45,750 nt of DNA from an uncultured Bacteroidota bacterium (GTDB lineage Bacteria; Bacteroidota; Bacteroidia; Chitinophagales; Chitinophagaceae). This document shows positions 16,921 through 25,318 of this stretch, one piece after another (position 1 is the stretch's first letter; the number at the start of each line of letters is the position of its first letter). The notes beneath the pieces were generated by a model. That model ran no database searches. It saw only the letters and a list, made by a program, of their open reading frames with translations, and was not told the DNA's origin. The translations under genes and the position numbers were made by a program. The stretch is taken from assembly GCA_903835005.1 (NCBI GenBank), contig CAILLK010000145.1, forward strand, positions 1 through 45,750, given 5' to 3'.

Positions 16921-16955
16921 AGTCTTAAGTCTTAAGTCGAAAGTCTGAAGTCTGA
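16921..16955. repeat. Tandem heptamer repeat (AGTCTTA type), 5 units
   Basis: Five consecutive 7-mers, AGTCTTA, AGTCTTA, AGTCGAA, AGTCTGA, AGTCTGA, in the spacer between ubiE and engB, directly upstream of the ubiE promoter element. Confidence 0.85.
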
Positions 16956-17044
16956 ACACTAAATAACAGAATCGCGATCTTAAATTTTTCAATTATTCTC
17001 TCGATAGCGCCCTGGCGCCTTTGCGTGAAACCTCTTTAATTTAA

Positions 17045-17668
17045 ATGGAAATAACTAAAGCAATATACGTTATCAGCAGCCCGAGTGTGGAAGGCTGCCC
17101 TAAGCCCGACAAGCCGGAATATGCCTTTATTGGCCGTTCGAATGTAGGAAAGTCTTCGCTGATCAATATGCTTACCCGTAATGCAAAACTGGCCAAAACA
17201 TCGAATACACCGGGCAAGACCCAGCTCATTAACCACTTCCTGATCAACGGTGATTTTTATATAGTTGACTTGCCCGGTTATGGATTTGCCAAAGTATCGC
17301 AGAGTACCCGGGCTACCTGGGAAAAAATGATTGCCAATTACCTGCAGAAACGCACCAATCTGGTAACGGTTTTTGTGCTGCTCGACAGCCGGCATGAACC
17401 TCAGGAGATAGACCTCGCCTTTTTGCGCAAGCTGGGCGAATGGGAAGTTCCTTTTAATATGATCTTTACCAAGGCCGATAAAACCACTCAACGCGAAGCT
17501 GCCAAACATGCCCGACACTTTGTTGAGGCCATGAAAACAGAATGGGAATTCATTCCACGCAGTTTTATGAGCAGCGCCATTAAATTTCTGGGTCGTAAGG
17601 AAATACTTACTTACATTGATGAACTCAATAAGGAGTTTGTTGTACCGGAGGTGGTCAAAGGGGAGTAG
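17045..17668 (+). CDS. engB: Ribosome biogenesis GTPase YihA/YsxC (EngB)
   Basis: A 207-residue essential GTPase that helps assemble the large ribosomal subunit. G1/P-loop GRSNVGKSSL at 30-39, the G2 threonine in NTPGKT at 54-59, G3 DLPG at 75-78 and G4 TKADK near 145 are all present and in the usual order. Length is typical. It is transcribed divergently from ubiE, across a 144-bp spacer carrying heptamer repeats, and converges with tpiA across a long imperfect hairpin. Start ATG at 17045 gives the expected N-terminus of the family. Confidence 0.95.
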   Translation: MEITKAIYVISSPSVEGCPKPDKPEYAFIGRSNVGKSSLINMLTRNAKLAKTSNTPGKTQLINHFLINGDFYIVDLPGYGFAKVSQSTRATWEKMIANYLQKRTNLVTVFVLLDSRHEPQEIDLAFLRKLGEWEVPFNMIFTKADKTTQREAAKHARHFVEAMKTEWEFIPRSFMSSAIKFLGRKEILTYIDELNKEFVVPEVVKGE

Positions 17669-17692
17669 AAGTATAAATCAGATGTTTTGAGA

Positions 17693-17724
17693 GGCAAATC
17701 ACAAAGTTACTTTTGCGATTTGCC
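17693..17724. terminator. Hairpin between engB and tpiA
   Basis: GGCAAATC and GATTTGCC form an 8-bp outer stem and further pairing (CAAAG with CTTTTG) extends it inward. It sits between convergent genes and probably ends transcription in both directions, although no strong T-run follows. Confidence 0.6.
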
Positions 17725-17765
17725 CCGCTTTATGCTTCAACCATTCATTTTTATCAATGCCCTAT

Positions 17766-18527
17766 TCACGATAATGCGTCAATAATACCCAGGAATTCAT
17801 CGGCCTTGAGTGAGGCGCCTCCGATAAGGCCACCATCCACATCGGCACAGGCGAATAGCTCGGCAGCATTAGATGCTTTGCAACTGCCGCCGTAAAGAAT
17901 GGACATATTCTCAGCCGCTTCTTTACCGTATTGCTTTGCTATTACACTGCGGATGTGCTCGTGAATATCCTGAGCCTGGGCTGATGATGCAGTACGCCCG
18001 GTACCTATAGCCCAGATAGGTTCATAGGCAAGCACTATATTAACCAATTGTTCCTCACTTAAGTGAAACAGTCCGGCTTTGATCTGACTTTCGACGAATG
18101 AATTCTGCGTATTGGCATCCCTTATTTCAAGTGGCTCGCCGCAACAGAATATAACTTTGAGTTCGTGAGTAAGCGCCTGGTTTACTTTCTTAGCCAGTGT
18201 GGCATCATCTTCCTTGAAGTAAAGCCTTCTTTCGGAGTGGCCGATAATTACATATTCTACCTCTGCGCTCTTGAGCATTGCAGCAGAAATTTCACCTGTA
18301 TATGCGCCTGAAGCTTCGTGGTGGCAATTCTGAGCAGCCAGGTGAACATCGATCATACCGGCAAGCTGCTCGGCTGTCTGGGTAAGGTGAATGAATGGAG
18401 GGGCGAGTATTACCAGCTTATCATCATTAAGAACAGGCATTCCGTTAAACAGGTCGTTGACCAATTCAGCACCCTGGTTCAATGTAAGGTTCATCTTCCA
18501 GTTGGCCGCCACAATTTTTTTACGCAT
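17766..18527 (-). CDS. tpiA: Triosephosphate isomerase
   Basis: Interconverts dihydroxyacetone phosphate and glyceraldehyde 3-phosphate in glycolysis; cytoplasmic dimer. The 253-residue product has all catalytic parts: Asn9 and Lys11 (AANWKMN), the catalytic His (IIGHSERR), the catalytic Glu (AYEPIWAIGTG with its loop 6) and the phosphate-binding LYGGS and GLIGGASL. I place the start at the ATG at 18527 (MRKKIVAANWKMN); an in-frame start 11 codons upstream would lie at the -7 promoter element and add a tail the family lacks. It ends in a true TGA. Confidence 0.97.
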   Translation of the reverse strand: MRKKIVAANWKMNLTLNQGAELVNDLFNGMPVLNDDKLVILAPPFIHLTQTAEQLAGMIDVHLAAQNCHHEASGAYTGEISAAMLKSAEVEYVIIGHSERRLYFKEDDATLAKKVNQALTHELKVIFCCGEPLEIRDANTQNSFVESQIKAGLFHLSEEQLVNIVLAYEPIWAIGTGRTASSAQAQDIHEHIRSVIAKQYGKEAAENMSILYGGSCKASNAAELFACADVDGGLIGGASLKADEFLGIIDALS

Positions 18528-18557
18528 AATAGTTGTCTGATTATTTAAACAAGGGCG

Positions 18558-18565
18558 CAAAGATA
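18558..18565 (-). promoter_or_regulatory. -7 promoter element of tpiA
   Basis: TATCTTTG, matching TAnnTTTG, 30 bp before the ATG at 18527; supports the shorter start. Confidence 0.55.
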
Positions 18566-18759
18566 CGATTGAGCATGGGTTTTACCTATACCTGAGGAGA
18601 ATCAGGTGCAAATAATACCAATTGGACAAAATAAAACGTCCCTGGAAAATCTCACGCACAGGCGCGAAGTCGCAATTTGCAAAGACCCTAATTAAGACCG
18701 CAAATCCCCATAATACCGATTTCAAATGGCTTTTTGGTGTTTCCCCGGCAAATAATAAA

Positions 18760-20001
18760 TCAATAACTTTTGATTTTAGGGCTGTTGTCAAAAATATGCC
18801 GGTACATATCTGTCTCTGCCTGTGATAATTTCTGACTCCGTCTGGCCATCATCCGGCCGGCGGTTTCCATTGCTTTGCCAAATTCATACGGTTTGCTCCC
18901 TTCAGCCACGCCCCAGGAGAAGGAGGGAATAAATTTATCTGGAAAGCCACCTCCGAAAATATTGCTGGAGACGCCAACAACGGTACCGGTATTGAACATG
19001 GTATTGATACCGCATTTGGAATGATCGCCCATCATCAATCCGCAAAAGGTGAGCCCTGTGGATACCGATTTTCCGCTGGCTTCGTGCCAAATCTTTACTT
19101 CGGAATAATTATTTTTAAGGTTGGAGCAGTTGGTATCGGCACCCAGGTTGCACCACTCCCCTATTACTGCATTGCCCAGGTAGCCATCGTGGGCCTTATT
19201 GCTGTTGGCGAAAAACACTGCATTGTTTATTTCACCACCTACTTTACAACCCGGCCCTATGGTAGTGGCGCCATATATTTTGGCGCCCATTTTTATTACA
19301 GCATGCTCACCAACCGCCAGCGGGCCACGAATCAATACCCCTTCCAGTACTTCTGTATTTTTACCTATATAAACGGGGCCTGTACTTGCATTGATAATGC
19401 AACCGGCGCATATGTTTGCGCCTTCTTCAATAAACAGATTCTGATGTCCGGTTACCGTGACATTTTCAGGAACCGGAGCACTTTTTCGCCCGGTGGTAAT
19501 CAGGTCGAAATCGTCTCTTACAGCCCTGTCATTTAAGGCGAAAATATCCCAGGCATTTTTGAGCACGTATACTTCTTCGTGGCAGAACTGAGCAGGGAGC
19601 GTAAGCAAATGCTCAGTCAATTCTTTTAGTGAAAGGCTATTCAGCGGTATTCTGGCAGCTATTACCAGGTTTGCCTTAACGAGTGCCTGACCCGGCTGTA
19701 ATTGAAAAATAGCATTGGCCAGTGCTACACTTCCGAAAACTGAACCGCTTATATAAATATTATCTTGCCCGGCATTAAGCGGATACACTTTTTGCATATA
19801 TTCTTCGGTTAGGGTTCCGGTAGTAAGCGGGCTACCATCCTGAGCGTAGGTCGCCGAATGTGCGTATGTAGCTTTTTGTAAGCACTGCTCCCAGCGCTGG
19901 CGCATGGTCAATATCCCGCACCTTATATCGGCAACCGGCCTGGTATGTGTAAAGGGCAGTAAATGCGGCCGGGATGAGTCATCGAATAGAATATAATTCA
20001 T
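18760..20001 (-). CDS. GlmU-family nucleotidyltransferase/hexapeptide acyltransferase (Bacteroidota type)
   Basis: A 413-residue protein of the alternative GlmU family. The N-terminus (MNYILFDDSSRPHLLPFTHTRP) resembles the nucleotidyltransferase-like half; the region ~190-370 is a left-handed beta-helix of hexapeptide repeats (VYIGKNTEVLEGVLIRGPLAVGEHAVIKMGAKIYG in part). In Bacteroidota such proteins are the likely source of UDP-GlcNAc for cell wall and LPS, in place of classic GlmU. That role is from family knowledge. A -7 element lies 52 bp upstream and the leader between is made of degenerate 7-mers. It is followed by the minus-strand tpiA gene after 232 bp with no gene I can support. Confidence 0.85.
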   Translation of the reverse strand: MNYILFDDSSRPHLLPFTHTRPVADIRCGILTMRQRWEQCLQKATYAHSATYAQDGSPLTTGTLTEEYMQKVYPLNAGQDNIYISGSVFGSVALANAIFQLQPGQALVKANLVIAARIPLNSLSLKELTEHLLTLPAQFCHEEVYVLKNAWDIFALNDRAVRDDFDLITTGRKSAPVPENVTVTGHQNLFIEEGANICAGCIINASTGPVYIGKNTEVLEGVLIRGPLAVGEHAVIKMGAKIYGATTIGPGCKVGGEINNAVFFANSNKAHDGYLGNAVIGEWCNLGADTNCSNLKNNYSEVKIWHEASGKSVSTGLTFCGLMMGDHSKCGINTMFNTGTVVGVSSNIFGGGFPDKFIPSFSWGVAEGSKPYEFGKAMETAGRMMARRSQKLSQAETDMYRHIFDNSPKIKSY

Positions 20002-20007
20002 TTTTGC

Positions 20008-20056
20008 AGTCTAAAGTTTTTAGTAGTTAGTAGCCGGTAATTAGTACGAGGTACAA
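20008..20056. repeat. Tandem heptamer repeat (degenerate), 7 units
   Basis: Seven consecutive 7-mers, AGTCTAA, AGTTTTT, AGTAGTT, AGTAGCC, GGTAATT, AGTACGA, GGTACAA. They fill the leader from the -7 element to just before the ATG of the GlmU-like gene. Confidence 0.7.
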
Positions 20057-20061
20057 AAGTA
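20054..20061 (-). promoter_or_regulatory. -7 promoter element of the GlmU-like gene
   Basis: TACTTTTG, matching TAnnTTTG, 52 bp before the ATG at 20001. Confidence 0.5.
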
Positions 20062-20085
20062 AAAAATATAGTCGCGATAAACCGG

Positions 20086-20125
20086 AAATAAAAACAAACG
20101 CCACCCGGTGAGGGGCAGCGTTTGG
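20086..20125 (-). terminator. Intrinsic terminator of rpmE2
   Basis: On the minus strand CAAACGC and GCGTTTG form a stem with additional CCC/GGG pairs inside, followed by TTTTTATTT. It is 28 bp after the rpmE2 stop. Confidence 0.8.
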
Positions 20126-20152
20126 AATGTGAATATTGTATCTGAAAGCAGA

Positions 20153-20404
20153 TTATGCTTTTTTCTCGTAGCGTTTTTTGAACTTCTCAATACGGCCTGC
20201 GGTATCCACAAACATAGATTTACCGGTATAGAAGGGATGCGAAGTATTCGATATTTCGACCTTTACCAGGGGATATTCGTTACCATCTTCCCACTGAATC
20301 TTCTCTTTGCTAGGAGCAGCCGAACGGGTTAAAAATGTACTCTCGTTGGAAGTGTCTTTGAATACTACAAGACGGTATGATTCCGGATGAATTCCTTTTT
20401 TCAT
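20153..20404 (-). CDS. rpmE2: 50S ribosomal protein L31, type B
   Basis: An 83-residue ribosomal protein. [19 protein letters not shown] at the start and [21 protein letters not shown] towards the end are diagnostic. It is the zinc-free (C-minus, type B) form: the CxxC zinc motif of type A L31 is absent. In other bacteria the type B form replaces type A under zinc limitation, but in many Bacteroidota it is the only L31. It has its own -7 promoter element 48 bp upstream, a leader hairpin and an intrinsic terminator, so it is transcribed alone. Confidence 0.97.
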   Translation of the reverse strand: MKKGIHPESYRLVVFKDTSNESTFLTRSAAPSKEKIQWEDGNEYPLVKVEISNTSHPFYTGKSMFVDTAGRIEKFKKRYEKKA

Positions 20405-20420
20405 TTTTCAGTTTTTTAAT

Positions 20421-20438
20421 GCATGGTTTTTGCCATGC
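20421..20438 (-). promoter_or_regulatory. Leader hairpin upstream of rpmE2
   Basis: GCATGG and CCATGC form a 6-bp stem with a 6-nt loop (TTTTTG on the plus strand), between the -7 element and the start codon. It could be a site for autoregulation by L31; this is inference from place only. Confidence 0.4.
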
Positions 20439-20452
20439 GTGATTTGAGTGTG

Positions 20453-20460
20453 CAAAGTTA
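20453..20460 (-). promoter_or_regulatory. -7 promoter element of rpmE2
   Basis: TAACTTTG, matching TAnnTTTG, 48 bp before the ATG at 20404. Confidence 0.55.
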
Positions 20461-20485
20461 TGGAAATAAAGCTTGCCAGCCAATT

Positions 20486-21019
20486 TTATTGTGCCAAATA
20501 CTTTTTGAGGTCATTTTCACCTTCTTCGGCCGTATTGTATTTACCTAATATTTTTCCATCAGGGCCTATTAAGAAGGCCTGTGGAATGTACTGGATACCA
20601 TAAGTCTGGGTAACCTTAGAACCCCATTGTGAAGTAGGCAGATCGGCCATCTGATAAGGCCAAACCAGGCCATCGTGGGCAATAGCGTTGACCCAGGCAT
20701 CTTTATTCATATCCAGCGAATAGCTGATCACCCGCAAGCCATTTTTGGCATTTTTGAATTTTTTGCCAGAATATTCTTTATACATGCGCACAAGGCCCGG
20801 ATTTGCATGACGGCAAGGCCCGCACCAGGATGCCCAGAAGTCGAGTATAACGTAACTGCCCTTATTGATTTCGGATAAGCGGAGCGTCTTGCCTTTGGGA
20901 TCTTTGGTAGACAGATCGGGCGCCTGCTGGCCCAGTTTAATAAAATCATTGTTGAAGTTCTGCCCAAAGGCAGTAACCATACTTAGCGATAATGCGAGTG
21001 TAGTCAGTATTCTTTTCAT
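20486..21019 (-). CDS. TlpA-like periplasmic thiol-disulfide oxidoreductase
   Basis: A 177-residue secreted thioredoxin-fold protein. Signal peptide at residues 1-19 (MKRILTTLALSLSMVTAFG, cut before QNF). The redoxin/TlpA domain has the active site WCGPC near residue 65 in the context LDFWASWCGPCRHANP, and the cis-Pro strand IQYIPQAFLIGPDGK near 145. Such proteins keep periplasmic cysteines reduced, for example for cytochrome c maturation, or serve as general reductants. The specific client is unknown. It starts with ATG at 21019 and is followed by the rpmE2 promoter. No redox partner gene is adjacent. Confidence 0.88.
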   Translation of the reverse strand: MKRILTTLALSLSMVTAFGQNFNNDFIKLGQQAPDLSTKDPKGKTLRLSEINKGSYVILDFWASWCGPCRHANPGLVRMYKEYSGKKFKNAKNGLRVISYSLDMNKDAWVNAIAHDGLVWPYQMADLPTSQWGSKVTQTYGIQYIPQAFLIGPDGKILGKYNTAEEGENDLKKYLAQ

Positions 21020-21128
21020 GTTTATTTTTATGTGCTGTAAATGTAAGGCAATAATTGATCAGAATCATTACTTACTCATATCAGAAAGTTAGATAAAAGT
21101 GAAAATTGGAATAGAAAGAAACTTATAA

Positions 21129-21308
21129 TTATATTAAATTGTATTTGCGCAATATATTTATAAAGTCAGGATTATCATCTACTTTGCCAGCCATGCTGAA
21201 GTTTAAGTGGTAGCGACTGTATAAGTAATTGGTTTCCAGCCTGATGACTCCTAATTGTTTTTCATTTACCTGAAGCGTCCAAATCGCGCATATATAACTA
21301 TTGGAGTT
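21129..21308 (-). pseudogene. 59-codon open extension in frame after the TGA of the DUF2185 gene
   Basis: The frame of the DUF2185 gene continues for 59 sense codons past its TGA and ends at TAA (21131-21129). The encoded stretch looks protein-like: ICAIWTLQVNEKQLGVIRL, ETNYLYSRYHLNFSMAG and DDNPDFINILRKYNLI. No start codon lies near its beginning. It may be the lost C-terminus of the DUF2185 protein, a remnant of another gene, or chance. Confidence 0.4.
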
Positions 21309-21647
21309 TCACCTTGGTATTACATTAAACTTATCTGTGCCTGCAATACGCTCCAGTTCTGAGCCAATGGGCAAATGTAGATAAGGGATAATAGCAGGGT
21401 CGTAATTGGCAATTGTATTTAGCGCATAGATGGCCAGGTTCTCTTCATCATCTACATACTCATCGGTTTCGGTACCTGAAAAAAACTGCCAGCCACTGTC
21501 GCGGTCATTGTCTGGATCATCTCTAAACATGTGGCCTACCTTCATACCATCTACGGTAATTTTATCTGAGGCTATGCAGCCGAGATTGGTTTCCAAATTG
21601 TTTACTATTTCTTCCATAGATAGTTTGATTTTTTTCTCCTGAGACAT
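21309..21647 (-). CDS. DUF2185 (Imm33-like) protein
   Basis: A 112-residue protein of the DUF2185 family, related to immunity protein Imm33 of polymorphic toxin systems. Family landmarks: GCIASDKITVDGMKVGHMFR, DSGWQFFSGTETDEYVDDEE and LPIGSELER. I chose the ATG at 21647 (MSQEKKIKLS) since a -7 element sits 20 bp upstream; a start 16 codons earlier would overlap it. No toxin gene is near, so this is an orphan or has a house-keeping role. The stop is TGA, and the frame stays open for 59 more codons. Confidence 0.8.
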   Translation of the reverse strand: MSQEKKIKLSMEEIVNNLETNLGCIASDKITVDGMKVGHMFRDDPDNDRDSGWQFFSGTETDEYVDDEENLAIYALNTIANYDPAIIPYLHLPIGSELERIAGTDKFNVIPR

Positions 21648-21667
21648 AATTCGCTTATTTATGTGTG

Positions 21668-21675
21668 CAAATGTA
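21668..21675 (-). promoter_or_regulatory. -7 promoter element of the DUF2185 gene
   Basis: TACATTTG, matching TAnnTTTG, 20 bp before the chosen ATG at 21647. Confidence 0.55.
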
Positions 21676-21891
21676 AAGAAGTCCAGAAATAACAAGATTA
21701 AAATTCAAAAGCTTTTCGAGAGCCTAATTGTGCAACACCTGCGAGTTGTGGCACAACTATGGGAGCTTCTGCAACTGAGCCTTTGCGCTGAATTCCACCT
21801 TACCCTAAGATGAATTTGCTACTTGGAGAGATTTTCTGTTATAACAAAGGAAAGTGGTTTTGATGGAACCAGTTCGGATAGATGCCCATAG

Positions 21892-21919
21892 GCAAAAAGC
21901 CCCGGAAAAACCGGGGCTC
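21892..21919 (-). terminator. Intrinsic terminator of the atp operon
   Basis: On the minus strand AGCCCCGG, TTTTT, CCGGGGCT then TTTTTG: an 8-bp GC-rich stem and T-run, 26 bp after the atpA stop. It closes the operon at atpA. Confidence 0.9.
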
Positions 21920-21944
21920 ACACAATATCAATCCAAATTAGTTA

Positions 21945-23525
21945 TTACTTCTTAAACTGAGGAACGAGTTCCAGTACCAGTTTCTTCATCTGGGCGATGC
22001 CATCTTCGGGCAGGTTGCCTTTTTTGAATTCAGCCAATACGCCGGGTAATTTCAATTCCATCTGCTGTAAAAATGTTTCTTCAAAAGCTTTTACATTTTT
22101 AACAGGCACTTCGCGCATCAGATTGTTGGTACCGAGGTAAACGATAGCTACCTGCTTTTCTACGCTGTACGGATTGTACTGGAGTTGTTTCAGCATTTCC
22201 ACGTTGCGGCTACCTTTATCAATTACATTCTTGGTTGCGGCATCGAGGTCGCCACCGAACTTGGAGAAGGCTTCCATTTCGCGGAAGAGGGCCTGGTCGA
22301 GTTTCAGTGTACCTGCCACTTTCTTCATTGATTTAATCTGCGCATTACCACCCACACGGCTTACGGAGATACCCACGTTGATAGCGGGACGGATACCGGA
22401 GTTGAACAGGTTCGACTCAAGGAATATCTGGCCATCGGTAATGGAGATCACGTTTGTAGGGATGTAGGCTGATACGTCGCCGGCCTGAGTTTCAATAATC
22501 GGCAATGCGGTCAGTGATCCACCACCTTTGACCATGTGGCGGATGCTTTCGGGAAGGTCGTTCATCTGCTTTGCCACGCCATCGTTGCCGATAACCTTGG
22601 CAGCACGCTCGAGCAAGCGGCTATGCAGGTAGAATACGTCGCCGGGATAAGCCTCACGGCCCGGTGGGCGGCGCAGCAGCAGCGATACCTCGCGGTAAGC
22701 CACAGCCTGCTTTGAAAGGTCGTCATAGATAACCAGCGCCGGCCTTCCGGTATCGCGGAAGAACTCGCCAATGGCAGCGCCCGCAAATGGTGCGTAGAAC
22801 TGCAACGGAGCAGGCTCGGAAGCTGAGGCTGCTACTATGGTAGTATATGCCATAGCGCCGTTTTCTTCGAGCGTCTTCATTACTCCGGCCACTGTTGATG
22901 CCTTCTGGCCAATAGCTACGTAAATACAGTATACAGGCTTGCCTGCTGCAAAAAATTCCTTCTGATTAATGATGGTATCAATACAGATAGCGGTTTTACC
23001 GGTCTGGCGGTCGCCAATAACCAGCTCACGTTGTCCGCGGCCGATAGGAATCATCGCGTCAATGGCTTTGATACCTGTCTGCAGTGGTTCCTTTACAGGC
23101 TCACGGAATAGAACGCCCGGGGCTTTACGCTCCAGCGGCATTTCGTAAAGCTGGCCTGCAATCGGGCCTTTACCATCAATAGGTTCGCCAAGGGTATTCA
23201 CCACACGGCCCACCATGCCATCGCCAACCATGATAGAGGCGATTTTGTTGGTGCGCTTTACGGTATCGCCTTCGCGGATCTCCATATAGTCGCCCATCAG
23301 TACCACACCCACATTGTCTTCTTCCAGGTTCAATGCGATGGCTTTTACGCCATTGTCGAATTGCACCAATTCGCCCTGACGTACGCCGTTAAGGCCATAC
23401 ACGCGGGCAATACCATCTCCTATCTGCAATACAGTACCTACTTCTTCAAGCGTAGCTGCACTGTCGACGTGGCTCAATTGCTGGCGCAATATCGCCGATA
23501 TCTCATCCGGTTTAATATCAACCAT
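21945..23525 (-). CDS. atpA: ATP synthase F1 subunit alpha
   Basis: A 526-residue non-catalytic nucleotide-binding subunit of the F1 head. P-loop GDRQTGKTA near residue 170, preceded by [21 protein letters not shown]; signature [17 protein letters not shown] near 370; alpha-type arginine finger in the SVSRVGG segment. The N-terminus ([17 protein letters not shown]) and length are normal. It is the last gene of the operon atpB-E-F-H-A on the minus strand. An 84-bp spacer with heptamer repeats precedes it, and a strong terminator follows. atpG, which commonly follows atpA, is absent here. Confidence 0.98.
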   Translation of the reverse strand: MVDIKPDEISAILRQQLSHVDSAATLEEVGTVLQIGDGIARVYGLNGVRQGELVQFDNGVKAIALNLEEDNVGVVLMGDYMEIREGDTVKRTNKIASIMVGDGMVGRVVNTLGEPIDGKGPIAGQLYEMPLERKAPGVLFREPVKEPLQTGIKAIDAMIPIGRGQRELVIGDRQTGKTAICIDTIINQKEFFAAGKPVYCIYVAIGQKASTVAGVMKTLEENGAMAYTTIVAASASEPAPLQFYAPFAGAAIGEFFRDTGRPALVIYDDLSKQAVAYREVSLLLRRPPGREAYPGDVFYLHSRLLERAAKVIGNDGVAKQMNDLPESIRHMVKGGGSLTALPIIETQAGDVSAYIPTNVISITDGQIFLESNLFNSGIRPAINVGISVSRVGGNAQIKSMKKVAGTLKLDQALFREMEAFSKFGGDLDAATKNVIDKGSRNVEMLKQLQYNPYSVEKQVAIVYLGTNNLMREVPVKNVKAFEETFLQQMELKLPGVLAEFKKGNLPEDGIAQMKKLVLELVPQFKK

Positions 23526-23539
23526 GTTTTTTTATTTAA

Positions 23540-23586
23540 AGTCTTAATTATAGTCTAAAGTCGTTAGTATTTAGTCTAAAGTTTAT
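23540..23586. repeat. Tandem heptamer repeat between atpH and atpA
   Basis: 7-mers of the AGTCTAA type (AGTCTTA, then AGTCTAA, AGTCGTT, AGTATTT, AGTCTAA) directly upstream of atpA. Confidence 0.7.
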
Positions 23587-23609
23587 TTCCTAATTGTCTA
23601 ATTGGCAAA

Positions 23610-24176
23610 TTAACCAATTTTACTCTCATAGCTCTTATCAATCACCTTATCTCTGAAATCATGCAGGCTTTTGCGTACACTTGCATCATACAGTTTATCT
23701 TCCACCTCTATTACAAATCCACCAATAAGCCGCTCGTCAACCAGGGTTTTCAGATCCACAGTATCGGAGGGCATGTAAGCAGCTATCTTGTCTTTAATAT
23801 TGCTTTTGAAAGCATCACCCATTGCGGTTGCTGTAGTTACTTTTACTGTACGGATGTTTTTCAGGGTATTGTATTGCAACTGGAATGCAATGGCAATTTC
23901 GGGTAAGTTTGATTCACGGCCCTTTGCAACCAGCAAATTCACAAATACCTGTGTCAGTTCGCTCACATTGCGGCCTTCCAGAAGCAGGCGCACCACATTC
24001 ATTTTCTTGTCGCCATGAATAACAGGGCTACGCAGCATAACAACAAAATCATGGCTCTGCTCACAAATACTGTTGAGCAGCTGCATATCTTTAAGCGTAT
24101 CCTCCACACTGTTCCTTTCTATAGCCAGGTCCAGCAGTGATTTCGCATATCTTGTCGCGAGGCGCGGGTTTTGCAT
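23610..24176 (-). CDS. atpH: ATP synthase F1 subunit delta (OSCP)
   Basis: A 188-residue stator subunit linking F1 alpha to the b subunits. Delta/OSCP signatures: RLATRYAKSLLDLA at the start, FVVMLRSPVI near 45 and the C-terminal LVDERLIGGFVIEVEDKLYDASVRKSL. Length is typical. It is the fourth gene of the operon, 91 bp after atpF with a tandem octamer spacer between them, and 84 bp before atpA. These spacers are longer than usual for the family's operons, where genes often overlap. Confidence 0.96.
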   Translation of the reverse strand: MQNPRLATRYAKSLLDLAIERNSVEDTLKDMQLLNSICEQSHDFVVMLRSPVIHGDKKMNVVRLLLEGRNVSELTQVFVNLLVAKGRESNLPEIAIAFQLQYNTLKNIRTVKVTTATAMGDAFKSNIKDKIAAYMPSDTVDLKTLVDERLIGGFVIEVEDKLYDASVRKSLHDFRDKVIDKSYESKIG

Positions 24177-24182
24177 GTTTTT

Positions 24183-24262
24183 CTAATTTGGTAATTTGGC
24201 AATTTGGTCATTCGATAATCTGGCAATCCGGCAATGTTATTGGCACATTGTCTCATTGCCAA
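24183..24262. repeat. Tandem octamer repeat between atpF and atpH
   Basis: Degenerate 8-mers of the type GTAATTTG, GCAATTTG, GTCATTCG, ATAATCTG, GCAATCCG, GCAATGTT and onward fill the spacer. A shorter run occurs at 23588-23608 (CTAATTGT, CTAATTGG) and another at 33814-33847. Confidence 0.75.
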
Positions 24263-24267
24263 ATCGG

Positions 24268-24762
24268 CTAATTTAATTTAATATCATTCGACAGCATCTG
24301 CATATAGGCTTCCTGCCCATCGGCGGCATTGAGCTGCTTGCGCAGAATCTGCTCGGCAACTGAAATGGCAAGACTGCCGATCTGGTTTTTCACTTCTGTG
24401 ATAGCGGCCATTTTCTGCTGCTGAATCTGGTGCTGTGCATCAATGATAATCTTATTGGCCTCAGTTTTAGCCTGCTCCTTAGCTTCACCTACTATCTTGT
24501 CGCGTGTTTCTTTAGCTTCACGCAGCATGGCAGTGCGCTCTTCGCGGGCCTGGGCCAGGAGTTTTTCGTTATCAGCCTTCAACTGGCTCATTTCAGATTT
24601 AACGCGCTCTGCGGTAGCGATAGAATCAGAAATACCTTTTTCGCGCTCGCCCAGCGAATCAACGATTGGTTTCCATGCAAACTTGCGCAGAATGAAAAAT
24701 ACAGTAAGGAACGCGAGCAGCGTCCAGAAAAATAACCCGAAATCCGGTGTAAGTAAATCCAT
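24268..24762 (-). CDS. atpF: ATP synthase F0 subunit b
   Basis: A 164-residue peripheral-stalk subunit. One membrane span at about residues 8-26 (FGLFFWTLLAFLTVFFILRKFAWKP, quoted in part in the family's usual place), then a long charged coiled coil (RVKSEMSQLKADNEKLLAQA, AKEQAKTEANKIIIDAQHQI) that dimerises and reaches the delta subunit. Length and layout are typical. It follows atpE after 180 bp of spacer containing two CCCC/GGGG hairpins, and is followed by an octamer-rich spacer. Confidence 0.96.
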   Translation of the reverse strand: MDLLTPDFGLFFWTLLAFLTVFFILRKFAWKPIVDSLGEREKGISDSIATAERVKSEMSQLKADNEKLLAQAREERTAMLREAKETRDKIVGEAKEQAKTEANKIIIDAQHQIQQQKMAAITEVKNQIGSLAISVAEQILRKQLNAADGQEAYMQMLSNDIKLN

Positions 24763-24768
24763 AGTAAA

Positions 24769-24803
24769 AACCCCCTGCCCCTGAAGGGGGGTACGTTGGG
24801 GTT
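24769..24803. repeat. CCCC/GGGG hairpin, atpE-atpF spacer, first
   Basis: AACCCCC … CCCCTGAAGGGG … GGGGTT: an inner CCCC(TGAA)GGGG hairpin inside a wider AACCCC/GGGGTT pairing. Same type as 14903-14925. Confidence 0.7.
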
Positions 24804-24881
24804 ACGTTTTGAGCTCTGTACACTAATTTGGCGTATCTGAGCGGTTAACAAATATAAATTAAGATCTAAAAAAGTTTAATT

Positions 24882-24937
24882 AACCCCGGCCGCTGAAGCG
24901 AAGCACCCTATGCGCTCCCCTCAAGGGGCCGGGGGTT
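24882..24937. repeat. CCCC/GGGG hairpin, atpE-atpF spacer, second
   Basis: AACCCCGGCC pairs with GGCCGGGGGTT, enclosing a second CCCCTCAAGGGG hairpin. It starts 5 bp after the atpE stop on the minus strand and could stabilise the 3' end of an atpE message. Confidence 0.7.
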
Positions 24938-24942
24938 GGTTC

Positions 24943-25212
<270 letters not shown>

Positions 25213-25294
25213 TTAAAAAAAACTACTTTATTGTTACTTAATTATTCTTACTGATTCCTGTTTTCTTTTTTCTTTCTCTTCCGGTCAATTACCT

Positions 25295-25315
25295 TAAGAC
25301 TAAAGACTTTAGACT
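25295..25315. repeat. Tandem heptamer repeat between atpB and atpE
   Basis: Three consecutive 7-mers, TAAGACT, AAAGACT, TTAGACT, the reverse orientation of the AGTCTTA type, immediately after the atpB stop. Confidence 0.7.
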
Positions 25316-25318
25316 CAA

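Noticed and set aside
18582..18791. 69-codon minus-strand gene
   Set aside because: Overlaps the 3' end of the GlmU-like gene in another frame and has no motif or promoter support.
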